Shown: positions 30,037-38,530 of the stretch, one piece after another | How positions within the stretch are numbered: the first letter of the stretch is position 1 | How the letters are laid out: the number at the start of each line of letters is the position of its first letter | Source: Streptomyces diacarni | Lineage (GTDB): Bacteria; Actinomycetota; Actinomycetes; Streptomycetales; Streptomycetaceae | DNA: 64,000 nt | Reading direction: 5' to 3' | Assembly: GCF_003323715.1 (NCBI RefSeq) | Contig: NZ_QOIN01000035.1 | Coordinates: forward strand, 62,001-126,000 | The notes under the pieces: generated by a model | Seen by the model: the letters and a program-made list of their open reading frames with translations, nothing else | Databases searched by the model: none | Told to the model about the DNA's origin: nothing | Program-made: the position numbers and the translations under genes

Positions 30037-32658
30037 ATGGAACAGCCGGAAGACCACAACGACGCGGCGACCACCGGCTCCGGACAGGGCGGCGCGCGGG
30101 AACCGGGCCAGGCGGCCGGGTACCGGGTGGACATCGGCGGTGCCGCGAGCGGGCCGGTGATCGCGGGACACCACAACGTGGTGGTGGACGCCCAGCACGG
30201 GTCCGCCGTCACCTTGCTGATGGCGGGGCAGCGGCCCCGGCCCGTCCGCCGGGACCGTGTCAGCCTGCTGCCCGGGCGGCGACAGACCCCGCTGGGCCGG
30301 AACGCGGAACTGGCGGCCCTGGCCGACGCCGTCGGCTCCGGCGGCCCGGTGCTGCTGTGGGGGCCTCCCGGCGTCGGCAAGAGCACCCTGCTCCGCCACG
30401 CCGCGCGCAACCTGTCGCCCGGCCCCGACGGCGTGCTGCTCCTGTCCGCCACCCACAGGGAACCCAGGGACCTGGCCCAGGACCTCTTCGAGGCCTGCTA
30501 CGACACCGACGGATACGCCCCCTCCGGCACCGAACTGCGCCGCCTGATGGCCGGTGTGGAGGTGACGGTCTACCTCGACGACGTCGATCTGACCACCGAG
30601 CAGTTACAGGAACTCATGGACGCGGCGCCCGACGCCACGTTCGTCCTCACCAGCCGCGAGCGGGTACTGCTCGGCGCGGGCACGGCGCTGGAGATCAAGG
30701 GGCTGGACCGGGCAGCGGGCCTGGAACTGCTGGCCCGCGAACTCGGCCGCCCCCGGCCCGAGGAAGCGCAGGCCGCCGCCGAGCTGTGGCAGGCGGCGGA
30801 GGGAGTGCCCCTGCTGCTTCTGCGCGCGGCGGCCCTCGCCCGGCGGGACGGCTCCGGCGGCGTGCTGCTGCCACGGCCCGGCGCGAGCGCGGAGCTGCTG
30901 CCGCTGCTCCTCGACCAGTTGGACCGCGACACCGCGAACGTGCTGCACCTCCTGGCGACCCTGGCCGGCGCCGAACTCGCCGCCGCGCACATCAGCGCAC
31001 TGACCGAGGTGCCCGACGCCTCCGCCGTGTGCGGACGCCTCGTGGACCTCGGCCTCGCCACGGTCACGGGGGTCGGGCACCGGTGCGCCGCCGACGTCGT
31101 GGAGGCCGTGCGGGAACGCCGCCCGGAACCGTTCCCCGTCGAACCCCTGTGCCTCCATCTCGCGCGGTGGGCCGCGCAGCCGTCCACCCCGCCCGCCGAC
31201 GTCGCCGACCACGCGCGCGCCCTGGAGGCGGCCGCCGAACTGGCCGAGCACGCCGGACGCCCCGACCTCACCGTCGACCTCGCACGCGCCGCAGCCCCCG
31301 CTCTGGCCCGCGCGCTGCGGACCGACGCGTGGGGACGGATGCTCGAAATCGGCCTGGAAGCGGCCCAGCGCACGGGCGACACCCGTGCGGTCGCCTACTT
31401 CACCCACGAGAGCGGCGTGCGGAGCCTCGTCACCGGGCGGCGTGTCGTGGCCGGGATCCTGCTGTCCGAGGCCGTGGTGCTCTGGCGCCAAATCGGTGAC
31501 CATGTCGGCGCCGACGCCGCGGCGGGCGCGGGGCAGTACGCGCCCGCCCCGCCCTCGGTGGCACCCGACGGAGGCGCCGCGACGGCCCCGAACGGCGGCA
31601 GCGCCCCGAACGCCGACCCGTCTTCCTCCGACGTCACCGGTTCGACCGGTGACGCGCCCCAGCACGGTGACCCCGGCTCGTCCGGCGATCCGGGGTCGTA
31701 CGGTGACGGAACCGCGGGGCAGACCGGACAGGGCGCCCCCGCGGACAGCGGCACGACCCCCGACACCACCGCGACCCCCGACACCACCGCGACTCCCGAC
31801 GCCGGCCCCGATCCCCATGCCACCCCGGACGCCGCACCTGACGGCGGCTCCACGGTCGATCCCGGCTTGACCGACCACCCGGCGGCTCACACGGGGGAGT
31901 TCGCCCAGGGCCCGGCCGGTCCAGGCCCCGCGCCGGACGTGTCCAGCGCCACGACGGCGCAGGTACCGTCCGGCGCGGGAGGAGCCGGCGGCACAGCGGG
32001 CGCCACCCACGCGGGCTCCTCGGCCGCGACGGGGGCCGCCGCCACGGGCGGCGCTTCCGTGGGCACGGCGGTGCTGACCACGATCGCCGTCGTCGCCGCC
32101 GTCGCCATCGGCGGGATCGCCTACGAGAAGCACCAGGAGTCGCAGGGGCGGAAGGACCTGGCGACGCTGGAGACCCCCACACCGCTCCGGGACACTCCGA
32201 CGCCGAGGCTGGACCTGCCTACGCGCGACGCGCCGGACCCGGCACCGCGCGAGGAGACCACCGAGCCGCCGGAGCCGACGTTCACGCGGGAACCGGTTCC
32301 GGAACCGACCCCGACCCCCACCCCCACCGGGCTCGCCGGGACGTGGCGAGACAGTCGGGGGGAGGTCTTCTCGCTCTCCGAAAAGGCGCCTGGCGTCTAC
32401 ACCATGAAGTTCGCTGCCTGCACCGGTGGTTTCACCACCGCGGAGTTCAGAGGCGGCAACGGCACCTATCGCGGAAATCCGTCGGTGTCCGCGAAGGTCA
32501 ACGGCTCGTGCGGCCGACTGGACCTGAGTGCGACCATCACCCTCGCCGGTGGGGACGACAGCGACACCGGCCAGTACACGGAACAGCTGCGTCCGGGGTC
32601 CTCCCAGAGCATGCAGTGCTACACCTGTGGAACGCGAACGATCACCCGCGTGCGGTGA
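30037..32658 (+). CDS. STAND (NB-ARC-like) ATPase with N-terminal signalling motif, membrane helix and exported C-terminal domain
   Basis: Product of 873 residues. Residues ~27-60 hold a motif YRVDIGGAASGPVIAGHHN also present in the small protein at 32700. The P-loop ATPase follows: Walker A GPPGVGKSTLL (about 109-119), Walker B VYLDDVDL (about 170), FVLTSRERV (sensor-like), then a helical ARC-type part (LELLARELGRPRPEEAQAAA, a winged-helix-like LLLDQLDRDTANVLHLLATL). Pro/Thr/Asp-rich low complexity spans ~500-670, a membrane helix lies at ~678-696 (VLTTIAVVAAVAIGGIAY), and a ~110-residue beta-rich domain with four Cys (LAGTWRDSRGEVFSL, MQCYTC) is at the end. It would sense something outside through the last domain and oligomerise inside on ATP binding (inference). 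Confidence 0.8.
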   Translation: MEQPEDHNDAATTGSGQGGAREPGQAAGYRVDIGGAASGPVIAGHHNVVVDAQHGSAVTLLMAGQRPRPVRRDRVSLLPGRRQTPLGRNAELAALADAVGSGGPVLLWGPPGVGKSTLLRHAARNLSPGPDGVLLLSATHREPRDLAQDLFEACYDTDGYAPSGTELRRLMAGVEVTVYLDDVDLTTEQLQELMDAAPDATFVLTSRERVLLGAGTALEIKGLDRAAGLELLARELGRPRPEEAQAAAELWQAAEGVPLLLLRAAALARRDGSGGVLLPRPGASAELLPLLLDQLDRDTANVLHLLATLAGAELAAAHISALTEVPDASAVCGRLVDLGLATVTGVGHRCAADVVEAVRERRPEPFPVEPLCLHLARWAAQPSTPPADVADHARALEAAAELAEHAGRPDLTVDLARAAAPALARALRTDAWGRMLEIGLEAAQRTGDTRAVAYFTHESGVRSLVTGRRVVAGILLSEAVVLWRQIGDHVGADAAAGAGQYAPAPPSVAPDGGAATAPNGGSAPNADPSSSDVTGSTGDAPQHGDPGSSGDPGSYGDGTAGQTGQGAPADSGTTPDTTATPDTTATPDAGPDPHATPDAAPDGGSTVDPGLTDHPAAHTGEFAQGPAGPGPAPDVSSATTAQVPSGAGGAGGTAGATHAGSSAATGAAATGGASVGTAVLTTIAVVAAVAIGGIAYEKHQESQGRKDLATLETPTPLRDTPTPRLDLPTRDAPDPAPREETTEPPEPTFTREPVPEPTPTPTPTGLAGTWRDSRGEVFSLSEKAPGVYTMKFAACTGGFTTAEFRGGNGTYRGNPSVSAKVNGSCGRLDLSATITLAGGDDSDTGQYTEQLRPGSSQSMQCYTCGTRTITRVR

Positions 32659-32699
32659 CACCGGCCGCCTTCTTCCGCCTGCGACGACAAGGAGACCCC

Positions 32700-32948
32700 A
32701 TGGCACCCGCACCGGACAACAGCTACTCGGTCAGGGTCGGCGGTGACGCCTCCGGCCCCGTCGTGGCCGGTCACGACAACCGTCTCGAGATCCGACACGC
32801 CCCGGCCGGCGGCGCGTCGGGGGCCGGGGACGAGCCCGGGAACACCCCGGACACCCAGACCAACACGGCGAGCGACAACGCCAGCGTCTACACCGTCATG
32901 AACGGCGAGTTGCACATCCACCAGGCCGAAGGGACCGAGGGGGCCTAG
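32700..32948 (+). CDS. 82-residue protein carrying both shared signalling motifs (putative adaptor)
   Basis: Starts 41 bases after the STAND gene; ATG preceded by AAGGAGACC. Residues 8-33 (YSVRVGGDASGPVVAGHDN) match the N-terminal motif of the STAND protein at 13 of 19 positions. After a polar, disordered linker the C-terminus has TASDNASVYTVMNGELHIH, similar to the motifs ending the cyclase-like and helical proteins. No globular domain is present. A protein that consists of two different templating motifs joined by a linker could bridge the STAND sensor to both effectors. This is inference; the motif matches are seen directly. Confidence 0.7.
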   Translation: MAPAPDNSYSVRVGGDASGPVVAGHDNRLEIRHAPAGGASGAGDEPGNTPDTQTNTASDNASVYTVMNGELHIHQAEGTEGA

Positions 32949-33038
32949 CCGGTGCAGGCCAGGCCCGGTCGGTCCCTCCACCTCGCCGGGCGGCGCGCCG
33001 GAGCGGACGACCTCCGCTGCCTGCCCGCGGGGTGGGCC

Positions 33039-33596
33039 TCAGGCGGGCTGGAGCGCGCCGGTGAACTCCCGTACGACGGCGTTGCAGAAGGCGGGCAGGT
33101 CGTGCGGGCCGCGGCTGGAGATGAGCCGGCCGTCCACGACGACCTCCTCGTCGACGACCTCGGCGCCCGCGTTGCGCAGGTCGGTGCGGATGCTCGGCCA
33201 CGAGGTGAGGTGCCGCCCGCTGAGTGTGCCCGCCTCCGCCAGGGTCCAGGGGCCGTGGCAGATGGTGGCCACGGGCTTGCCGGCCTCCATGAACTCCCGC
33301 GCGAAGCGCACCGCGTCGGGGTCGGTGCGCAGCTGGTCCGGGTTCATGGTGCCGCCCGGCAGCAGCAGGGCGTCGTAGTCCCGTACGGCGGCGTCGGCCA
33401 CCTGCTTGTCCACGGGGAAGGTGCCCGCCGGGTCGATGTCCATCTGGCGCGCGTTGATCTGACCGGTGTGGAGGGAGACCAGCTCCGTCTCCGCGCCGGC
33501 GCCGTGCAGCGCGCCGCGCGGCTCCTCCAGCTCGACGCGTTCGACCCCGTCGGTGGCGAGAATGGCGACCTTCTTGCCGTGCAGTTCCTCGGTCAT
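33039..33596 (-). CDS. DJ-1/PfpI family protein
   Basis: Product of 185 residues. GKKVAILATDGVERVELEEP is the first strand-loop of the fold with the conserved Glu, and AGKPVATICHGPWTLAEAG holds the nucleophile elbow with Cys in A-T-I-C-H-G. DYDALLLPGGTMNPDQLR and the end region SSRGPHDLPAFCNAVVREF match PfpI/YhbO-type proteins. These act as deglycases, chaperones or proteases under stress. GGAGGG lies upstream of the ATG. It appears monocistronic, 190 bases downstream of the glycan operon. Confidence 0.9.
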   Translation of the reverse strand: MTEELHGKKVAILATDGVERVELEEPRGALHGAGAETELVSLHTGQINARQMDIDPAGTFPVDKQVADAAVRDYDALLLPGGTMNPDQLRTDPDAVRFAREFMEAGKPVATICHGPWTLAEAGTLSGRHLTSWPSIRTDLRNAGAEVVDEEVVVDGRLISSRGPHDLPAFCNAVVREFTGALQPA

Positions 33597-33713
33597 GGTG
33601 CGGTGTCCCTCCGCTGTCGGTGCCGGCTCCGTGTCCGGCGTCCGCTCACCACAACAGGCTCCCATCCGGCCGCCCAAAAGTGTCAAACGGGACGAAATGC
33701 CGAGCGGTGGGAC

Positions 33714-33788
33714 CGCGTCACCGTGAGTCGGTCCCGCGTCACCGTGAGCCCGCATCTGTCACCGAGAGGCGGCCCGCGTCACCGTGAG
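33714..33788. repeat. Three copies of a 14-base repeat after the glycan operon
   Basis: CGCGTCACCGTGAG occurs at 33714-33727, 33735-33748 and 33775-33788, the last one abutting the stop of the pyruvyltransferase-like gene. Confidence 0.8.
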
Positions 33789-34682
33789 TCAGCCGCCGAG
33801 GGCGCGGTGCAGCAGCCCCGCCAGGGTGTCGGGGGGTGGCGCCGCGGCGTGGGCGGCGGCCCGGGCGCGGCCCTCGGCGCGGGCCCAGTCCCACCAGTGC
33901 TGCAAGGTCTCCCCGTCAAGCCGCTCGGCGGGGATCACGGCGGGCCAGTCGAGCGCCCGCGCCTGGGCGCTGACCTTCGCGCCGCCCGCCACGGGGTCGA
34001 CGGCGATGACGGGCACGCCCACGCGCAGCGCGAGCACCAGCCCGTGCAGGCGGTTGGTCACCACCAGGTCGGTCCTGGCCAGGAGGGCGTCCACCTGCTC
34101 GGGGGTGGCGCACAGCCGCCAGTCGCGGGTGTCCAGCCGCGTCTCCAGCGGCAGCCGCGCGCAGTCGTGCGCCCCCAGCCACGCGGTGAGGCGCCGCACG
34201 GTCTCCTCGTGGCGGCGCTGCCCCGCGTACTCGTGCTGTCCCGAGGTCAGCACGGTGGCCACCACGCAGGGCGGCTCCCGGGGAGGCCGGGTGCCCGCCG
34301 ACAGGTCGGGCCTCGGGTCGGTGGGCGGCGGCCCGTCCCTGGCGATCACCTCCCCGAAACCGCGCACCGCACGTGACCCGGGGTCGATGACGGAGACGCC
34401 CACGGCGATGCGGCGGCAGTGTGCGAACTCCTCGTGCAGGGCGGCGACCTGCGGGCCGTGCAGCGGCCCGCAGGCGAAGACCAGCAGGTCGTAGCGTTCG
34501 GGGCGGACCGTGGCCAGCGACAGCTCGCCGGGCCGGAACGCCGGGCTCCACGCCACGTCGTAGGCCAGCCCCGCCTCCCGCGCCACGCCCTCGACGCGGC
34601 GCAGCGCCAGCACGTCCCCGGCGGTCGCCTCTCCGTCCTCGAAGCTGAACCACCCCGTCAGCAGCGCCCGTCGGAAACTCAC
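33789..34682 (-). CDS. Polysaccharide pyruvyltransferase family protein
   Basis: Product of 297 residues from a GTG overlapping the preceding stop. ALLTGWFSFEDGEATAGDVL is the N-terminal glycine-rich strand of the family, and TDLVVTNRLHGLVLALRVGV followed by PVIAVDPVAGGAKV is the C-terminal donor-site signature (the R-L-H-G motif). Enzymes of this family transfer pyruvate from phosphoenolpyruvate to sugars as ketals, although some act in other ligations. It is the last gene of the glycan operon, so decoration of the polymer is likely. Confidence 0.82.
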   Translation of the reverse strand: MSFRRALLTGWFSFEDGEATAGDVLALRRVEGVAREAGLAYDVAWSPAFRPGELSLATVRPERYDLLVFACGPLHGPQVAALHEEFAHCRRIAVGVSVIDPGSRAVRGFGEVIARDGPPPTDPRPDLSAGTRPPREPPCVVATVLTSGQHEYAGQRRHEETVRRLTAWLGAHDCARLPLETRLDTRDWRLCATPEQVDALLARTDLVVTNRLHGLVLALRVGVPVIAVDPVAGGAKVSAQARALDWPAVIPAERLDGETLQHWWDWARAEGRARAAAHAAAPPPDTLAGLLHRALGG

Positions 34683-35929
34683 GGTGCTCCGCCCTCCCGG
34701 CCCGCGGTGGGCGCGGCGCCGGCGGGCACCGTTCCCTCCGCCGCGTCGCGCGCGGCGACGTCACCGGACCCGCCGCCTTCCCGCGCGCCGCGCGTGCCCG
34801 TCGTACCGGTGCTCGCCTCCCCCGGGTCCCTGCCGGGCGGGCATGCCTCGCCGGGTGGCCGCGGGGCCGGGTCCTCCAGGCGCGCGCAGGCGTCGAGCAC
34901 GTCGGCCGGGTGCAGCCGCAGCAGGCGGGGGTCGGGGCGGGCGCCGTGCGGGTCGCCGGGGCGCGGCCCCTCGCCGGGGGAGGGGCGCCACAGCGATTGG
35001 TGCCGTGGGTGCGGCGGCGGGCCCCACAGCGCGGGGGAGACGGGGCCGAACAGGACGACGGACGGGGCGGCGAGAGCGGAGGCGAGGTGAGCGACGCCCG
35101 TGTCGCCGACCACCACGGCGCGGGCCCTGGCCACCAGCGCGGCCAGCAGCTCGAAGGGGAGGCCCGAGGCGCCGCCCGGCACCGCGCGCGCCGGGAGTCC
35201 GGCGCGCGCGGCCACCTCGTGCGCCAGGGCGAGTTCGCCGGGGCCGTGCGTGAGGACGACCTCGTCGCCGCGCGCCCGCAGTCCCCGCGCGACCTGGGCG
35301 AACCGTTCGGCCGGCCACCGCCGGGCGCCCGCGTCGGCTCCCGGGTGCACAACCACGGCGCCCGGTGCGGGCGAGGGCACCTCGGGGCCGCCGAGCAGCA
35401 GGTCGCCGGGGTCGGCGGGGATGCCGTACCACCGCAGCAGGCGGCACCAGCGCAGCCGTTCGTGCTCGTTCTCCCGCCAGGCGGGTGCCGAGCTCTCCGC
35501 GTAGGCGAGCAGGCGTGCCGGTGCGCTCGCCGCGAGCGCGTCGCGGCTGGGCGTTCCGTTGCCGTGCAGGTCGACGGCCAGCCGGGGTGGCGGCCACGGC
35601 CAGCCGAGCGCGGCGGGGACCTCGCGGGCCGTGCCGCCCGCGGGCAGCAGCACGTCGGCGACCTGGGCGGCGCGGGCCGCCGGGGCCAGCCACGCCGGTG
35701 CGGCCAGGACCAGTTCGTGTGCGGGGTGGGCCCGCCGCAGCGCCCGCAGCGCCGGTATGGCGGTCAGCAGGTCGCCCAGTCCCAGCGCCCGCAGTACCAG
35801 CGTCCTGGGCGTCCCGGCCCGGGTCCCGGCACCCGTACGGAGCGCGACGGGCCGCCCCTCGCCCTCCTCGCCGCGGGCCGGGCCGCCGCCGGGCCGCCGC
35901 CCCCGCGCGCCGGGGCCGCTCCCGCTCAC
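34679..35929 (-). CDS. GT9 (heptosyltransferase-like) glycosyltransferase
   Basis: Product of 416 residues from a GTG overlapping the hldE stop. RTLVLRALGLGDLLTAIPAL is the GT9 N-terminal motif, VVHPGADAGARRWPAERFAQ the central one, and VVGDTGVAHLASALAAPSVV the donor-binding segment. GT9 enzymes transfer ADP-heptose, consistent with the neighbouring heptose-activation genes. The C-terminal ~70 residues are an Ala/Gly-rich tail without family likeness. It is paralogous to 40753-41952. Confidence 0.87.
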   Translation of the reverse strand: MSGSGPGARGRRPGGGPARGEEGEGRPVALRTGAGTRAGTPRTLVLRALGLGDLLTAIPALRALRRAHPAHELVLAAPAWLAPAARAAQVADVLLPAGGTAREVPAALGWPWPPPRLAVDLHGNGTPSRDALAASAPARLLAYAESSAPAWRENEHERLRWCRLLRWYGIPADPGDLLLGGPEVPSPAPGAVVVHPGADAGARRWPAERFAQVARGLRARGDEVVLTHGPGELALAHEVAARAGLPARAVPGGASGLPFELLAALVARARAVVVGDTGVAHLASALAAPSVVLFGPVSPALWGPPPHPRHQSLWRPSPGEGPRPGDPHGARPDPRLLRLHPADVLDACARLEDPAPRPPGEACPPGRDPGEASTGTTGTRGAREGGGSGDVAARDAAEGTVPAGAAPTAGREGGAP

Positions 35930-37572
35930 GACTCCACCCCGGACCGCCCGCCGGGCCCGCCGGGCCCGTCCCGCCCGTCCGAACCCGCCGCATCGCCACC
36001 CGGATTGGCGACCCCGGCCGTGCCACTCGCCCCACCTGAACCACTCGCCCCACCTGAACCGCCCGCCCCGGCCGCTCCGTTCACCCTGCCCGCCCCTGCC
36101 GTTCTGCCCGTCCCGCCCGTCCCTGCCGTCCCTGCCGAGCGTCCTGCGCGGCGGGCGAGTGCGGTGGTGGAGCGGCCGTCCAGGTACGGCAGGAGGAGAA
36201 CACGGCCGCCCCACTCCTCCAACGTGGCGGCTTCGGGGAGGCGTTCGGTGCCGTAGTCGCCGCCCTTGACCCACACGTGCGGCCGCAGGTCGCGCAGCAG
36301 CAGTTCGGGGGTGTGCTCGTCGAAGACGGCGACCGCGTCGACGCAGTCGAGCCCCGCCAGCACGGAGATCCGGTCGGCCTCGGGGGTGAGGGGGCGGCCC
36401 TCGCCCTTCAACCGGCGCACGGACACGTCCGAGTTGAGGCAGACGATGAGGCAGTCCCCGGTGCGGCGGGCGTTTTGCAACATGCCGACGTGCCCGGCGT
36501 GCAGCAGGTCGAAGCAGCCGCCGGTGGCGACGACGGTGCCGCCGCGTGCCCGCACGGACGCGGCCAGGGCACGGGCGTCCGCCAGCGAGCGGTCGGCGGC
36601 GCGCACCGGCGGCGGCGCGGCGGACGCCGACGGGGCGCTGCCGGGCACGCCGCCCCACAGCCGGGCGTTGCGCACACCCCCCGCGGCCACGAAAGCGCCG
36701 GACTGCCGTACCGCCTCGTGAGTGGCCTCCTCGGGCAGAGCGCCCTCGGACAGGGCGCGGGCCGCTGTCGCGGCGAAGCAGTCGCCGGCGCCGCACGGGT
36801 CGCCGTCGGCTTCCTGGAGCGGCGGGAAGTAGAGGGGGGCCTCGTCTCCCGGCCTGGCCAGTACGGCGCCGCGCCGCCCCAGCGTCACGGTCACGGCCGC
36901 GCTGCGCCACGCGGTGGCGAGGGCGGCGCCGCGCCGCCCGTGCCCGTGCAGCCCTTCGCCGTCCGCGTCGGGGTGCGGGCCGGCGCACAGCGCTGAGGCC
37001 TCGGCGGCGTTGGGGGTGACCAGGCGGGTGCCGGGAACGGGGGGTTCGCCGCGCGGATGCGGGTCCCACACGACCTGGGTGTGTCCGGCCAGTACGGCGA
37101 GTTCGGCGCGCAGCCGGGCGGCGACCCCGCGCCCGTAGTCGGCGACGAGCACGGTGTGCGCTCCGGCGAGCGCGGCCCGCACCTCGTCGGTGACGGGCCC
37201 CACGGTGCCGCCGCCCCGGTCGACCCGCAGCAGCGGACGGCCCTCGGCGCACAGCCGGGTCTTGACGGGGACGCTGCCGCGCAGGGGCAACTCCAGCACC
37301 TCGACGTGCGGGGCGAGCAGGTCGCGGACGAGCTGGTCGGAGCGGCTTTGGCCCAGCGCGGTGACCAGGACGACCCGGGGGCGGTCGGCGTCCGGACCGG
37401 GGAAGGCGGTGGCGAGGACGGCGGCGAGCCCGGCGCCGCCGGGCCTGCTGTGCTCCTCGGACACGTCCAGTACCGGAGCGGGCGCGTCCGGCGCCAGCCG
37501 GCTGGCCTGGCCCTCGACGTCGGTGTCCAGCAGGGTGTCGCCGACGACGACGAGCGGGCGGTTGCGCGGCAT
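35926..37572 (-). CDS. hldE: Bifunctional heptose 7-phosphate kinase / heptose 1-phosphate adenylyltransferase
   Basis: Product of 548 residues. The N-terminal ~330 residues form a ribokinase/PfkB-type kinase (VVVGDTLLDTDVEGQASRLA, VKTRLCAEGRPLLRVD, and the catalytic DPCGAGDCFAATAA). The C-terminal half is a nucleotidyltransferase (GGTVVATGGCFDLLHAGHVG with the H-A-G-H motif, LKGEGRPLTPEADR, PHVWVKGGDY). This is the HldE/RfaE arrangement that makes ADP-D-glycero-beta-D-manno-heptose. The last ~70 residues are a Gly/Ala/Ser-rich tail not found in enterobacterial HldE. It works with GmhA and GmhB in the same operon. Confidence 0.92.
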   Translation of the reverse strand: MPRNRPLVVVGDTLLDTDVEGQASRLAPDAPAPVLDVSEEHSRPGGAGLAAVLATAFPGPDADRPRVVLVTALGQSRSDQLVRDLLAPHVEVLELPLRGSVPVKTRLCAEGRPLLRVDRGGGTVGPVTDEVRAALAGAHTVLVADYGRGVAARLRAELAVLAGHTQVVWDPHPRGEPPVPGTRLVTPNAAEASALCAGPHPDADGEGLHGHGRRGAALATAWRSAAVTVTLGRRGAVLARPGDEAPLYFPPLQEADGDPCGAGDCFAATAARALSEGALPEEATHEAVRQSGAFVAAGGVRNARLWGGVPGSAPSASAAPPPVRAADRSLADARALAASVRARGGTVVATGGCFDLLHAGHVGMLQNARRTGDCLIVCLNSDVSVRRLKGEGRPLTPEADRISVLAGLDCVDAVAVFDEHTPELLLRDLRPHVWVKGGDYGTERLPEAATLEEWGGRVLLLPYLDGRSTTALARRAGRSAGTAGTGGTGRTAGAGRVNGAAGAGGSGGASGSGGASGTAGVANPGGDAAGSDGRDGPGGPGGRSGVES

Positions 37573-37633
37573 GCACGCCTCCTTCGGGGGCGGGGCTTGA
37601 GCAGGTGGCCCGGGCGGCGGCGCGCCCCTCGGG

Positions 37634-38314
37634 TCACCTCTCGGGCGACATCTCGGGCGCAGACGTGTGCTCCGCCGCCGGCAGCCTCACCTGGCCGTCC
37701 ACGGCCGGCGGCGGGGCCGTCGCGGCGAGCAGGCCGGCGGCCGACGGACCGGCCGCGTCGAACGCCGCGCACAGCAGGTGCACGGCGACCAGGTGCACCT
37801 CCTGCACGGTCGCGGTGGTGGCCGCGGTCACGCACAGCGCGTCGTCGGCGGCCGTGGCCAGCGGGTTGGGTCGCGGCCCGGTCAGTGCCCACACCCGCAG
37901 TCCGGCGCGGCGTCCGGCGGCCGCCGCGGTGAGCAGGTTCTCGCTCCGTCCCGAGGTGGACAGCAGCATCAGCACGTCGCCGCGGCGCCCGTGGGCCGCG
38001 ACCTGGCGGGCGTACAGCTCGGCGAAGCCGTAGTCGTTGCCGATGGCCGTGACGGCGGAGGTGTCGGCGTGCAGGGCGATCGCCGAATAGGGGGGACGCT
38101 CGCCCTGGTAGCGGCCGAGGAGCTCGGCGGTCAGGTGCTGTGCCTGGGCGGCGCTGCCGCCGTTGCCCGCGGCCAGCAGCCGCCCGCCGTCGCGCAGTAC
38201 CTCGGCCAGTTCCTCGCCCCACGCGCTCACGTGGGCGGCGTGGGTCCGCCGGAAGGCGGCGACGGCCTGTTCGAGCGCCTGGCAGTGGGTGTGTGCGGGG
38301 TCGATGGGGAGCAT
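37634..38314 (-). CDS. gmhA: Sedoheptulose 7-phosphate isomerase
   Basis: Product of 226 residues of the SIS phospho-sugar isomerase fold: LLAAGNGGSAAQAQHLTAEL, DTSAVTAIGNDYGFAELYAR, VLMLLSTSGRSENLLTAA and a late VQEVHLVAVHLLCAAFD helix with the catalytic His. These are the GmhA signatures. It converts sedoheptulose 7-phosphate to D-glycero-D-manno-heptose 7-phosphate, the first step of ADP-heptose synthesis. It lies 61 bases before hldE and follows a 214-base gap filled with repeats. Confidence 0.92.
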   Translation of the reverse strand: MLPIDPAHTHCQALEQAVAAFRRTHAAHVSAWGEELAEVLRDGGRLLAAGNGGSAAQAQHLTAELLGRYQGERPPYSAIALHADTSAVTAIGNDYGFAELYARQVAAHGRRGDVLMLLSTSGRSENLLTAAAAGRRAGLRVWALTGPRPNPLATAADDALCVTAATTATVQEVHLVAVHLLCAAFDAAGPSAAGLLAATAPPPAVDGQVRLPAAEHTSAPEMSPER

Positions 38315-38420
38315 GGTGGTGGCCGCGGGCCGGATGATGGGGCCGCGGCCTCCCTCCTTCGTGTGACGTGAGACGACAGGGGGCCGGCGCCAGAGGCGGG
38401 GCGGACGGGACCGCCGGACG

Positions 38421-38530
38421 CCGCGGACGGCCCTCAGAGGAGACGCCGCGGGGACGGCCCTCGGGGGAGGCGTCGCGGGGACGGCCCTCAGGGGAGGCGT
38501 CGCGGGGACGGCCCTCGGGGGAGGGCCGTC
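38421..38530. repeat. 28-base tandem repeats inside the glycan operon
   Basis: About four copies of a unit containing CGCGGGGACGGCCCTC lie between gmhA and the GT4 gene. Copies differ at a few bases and the last runs into the stop of the GT4 gene. Confidence 0.85.
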
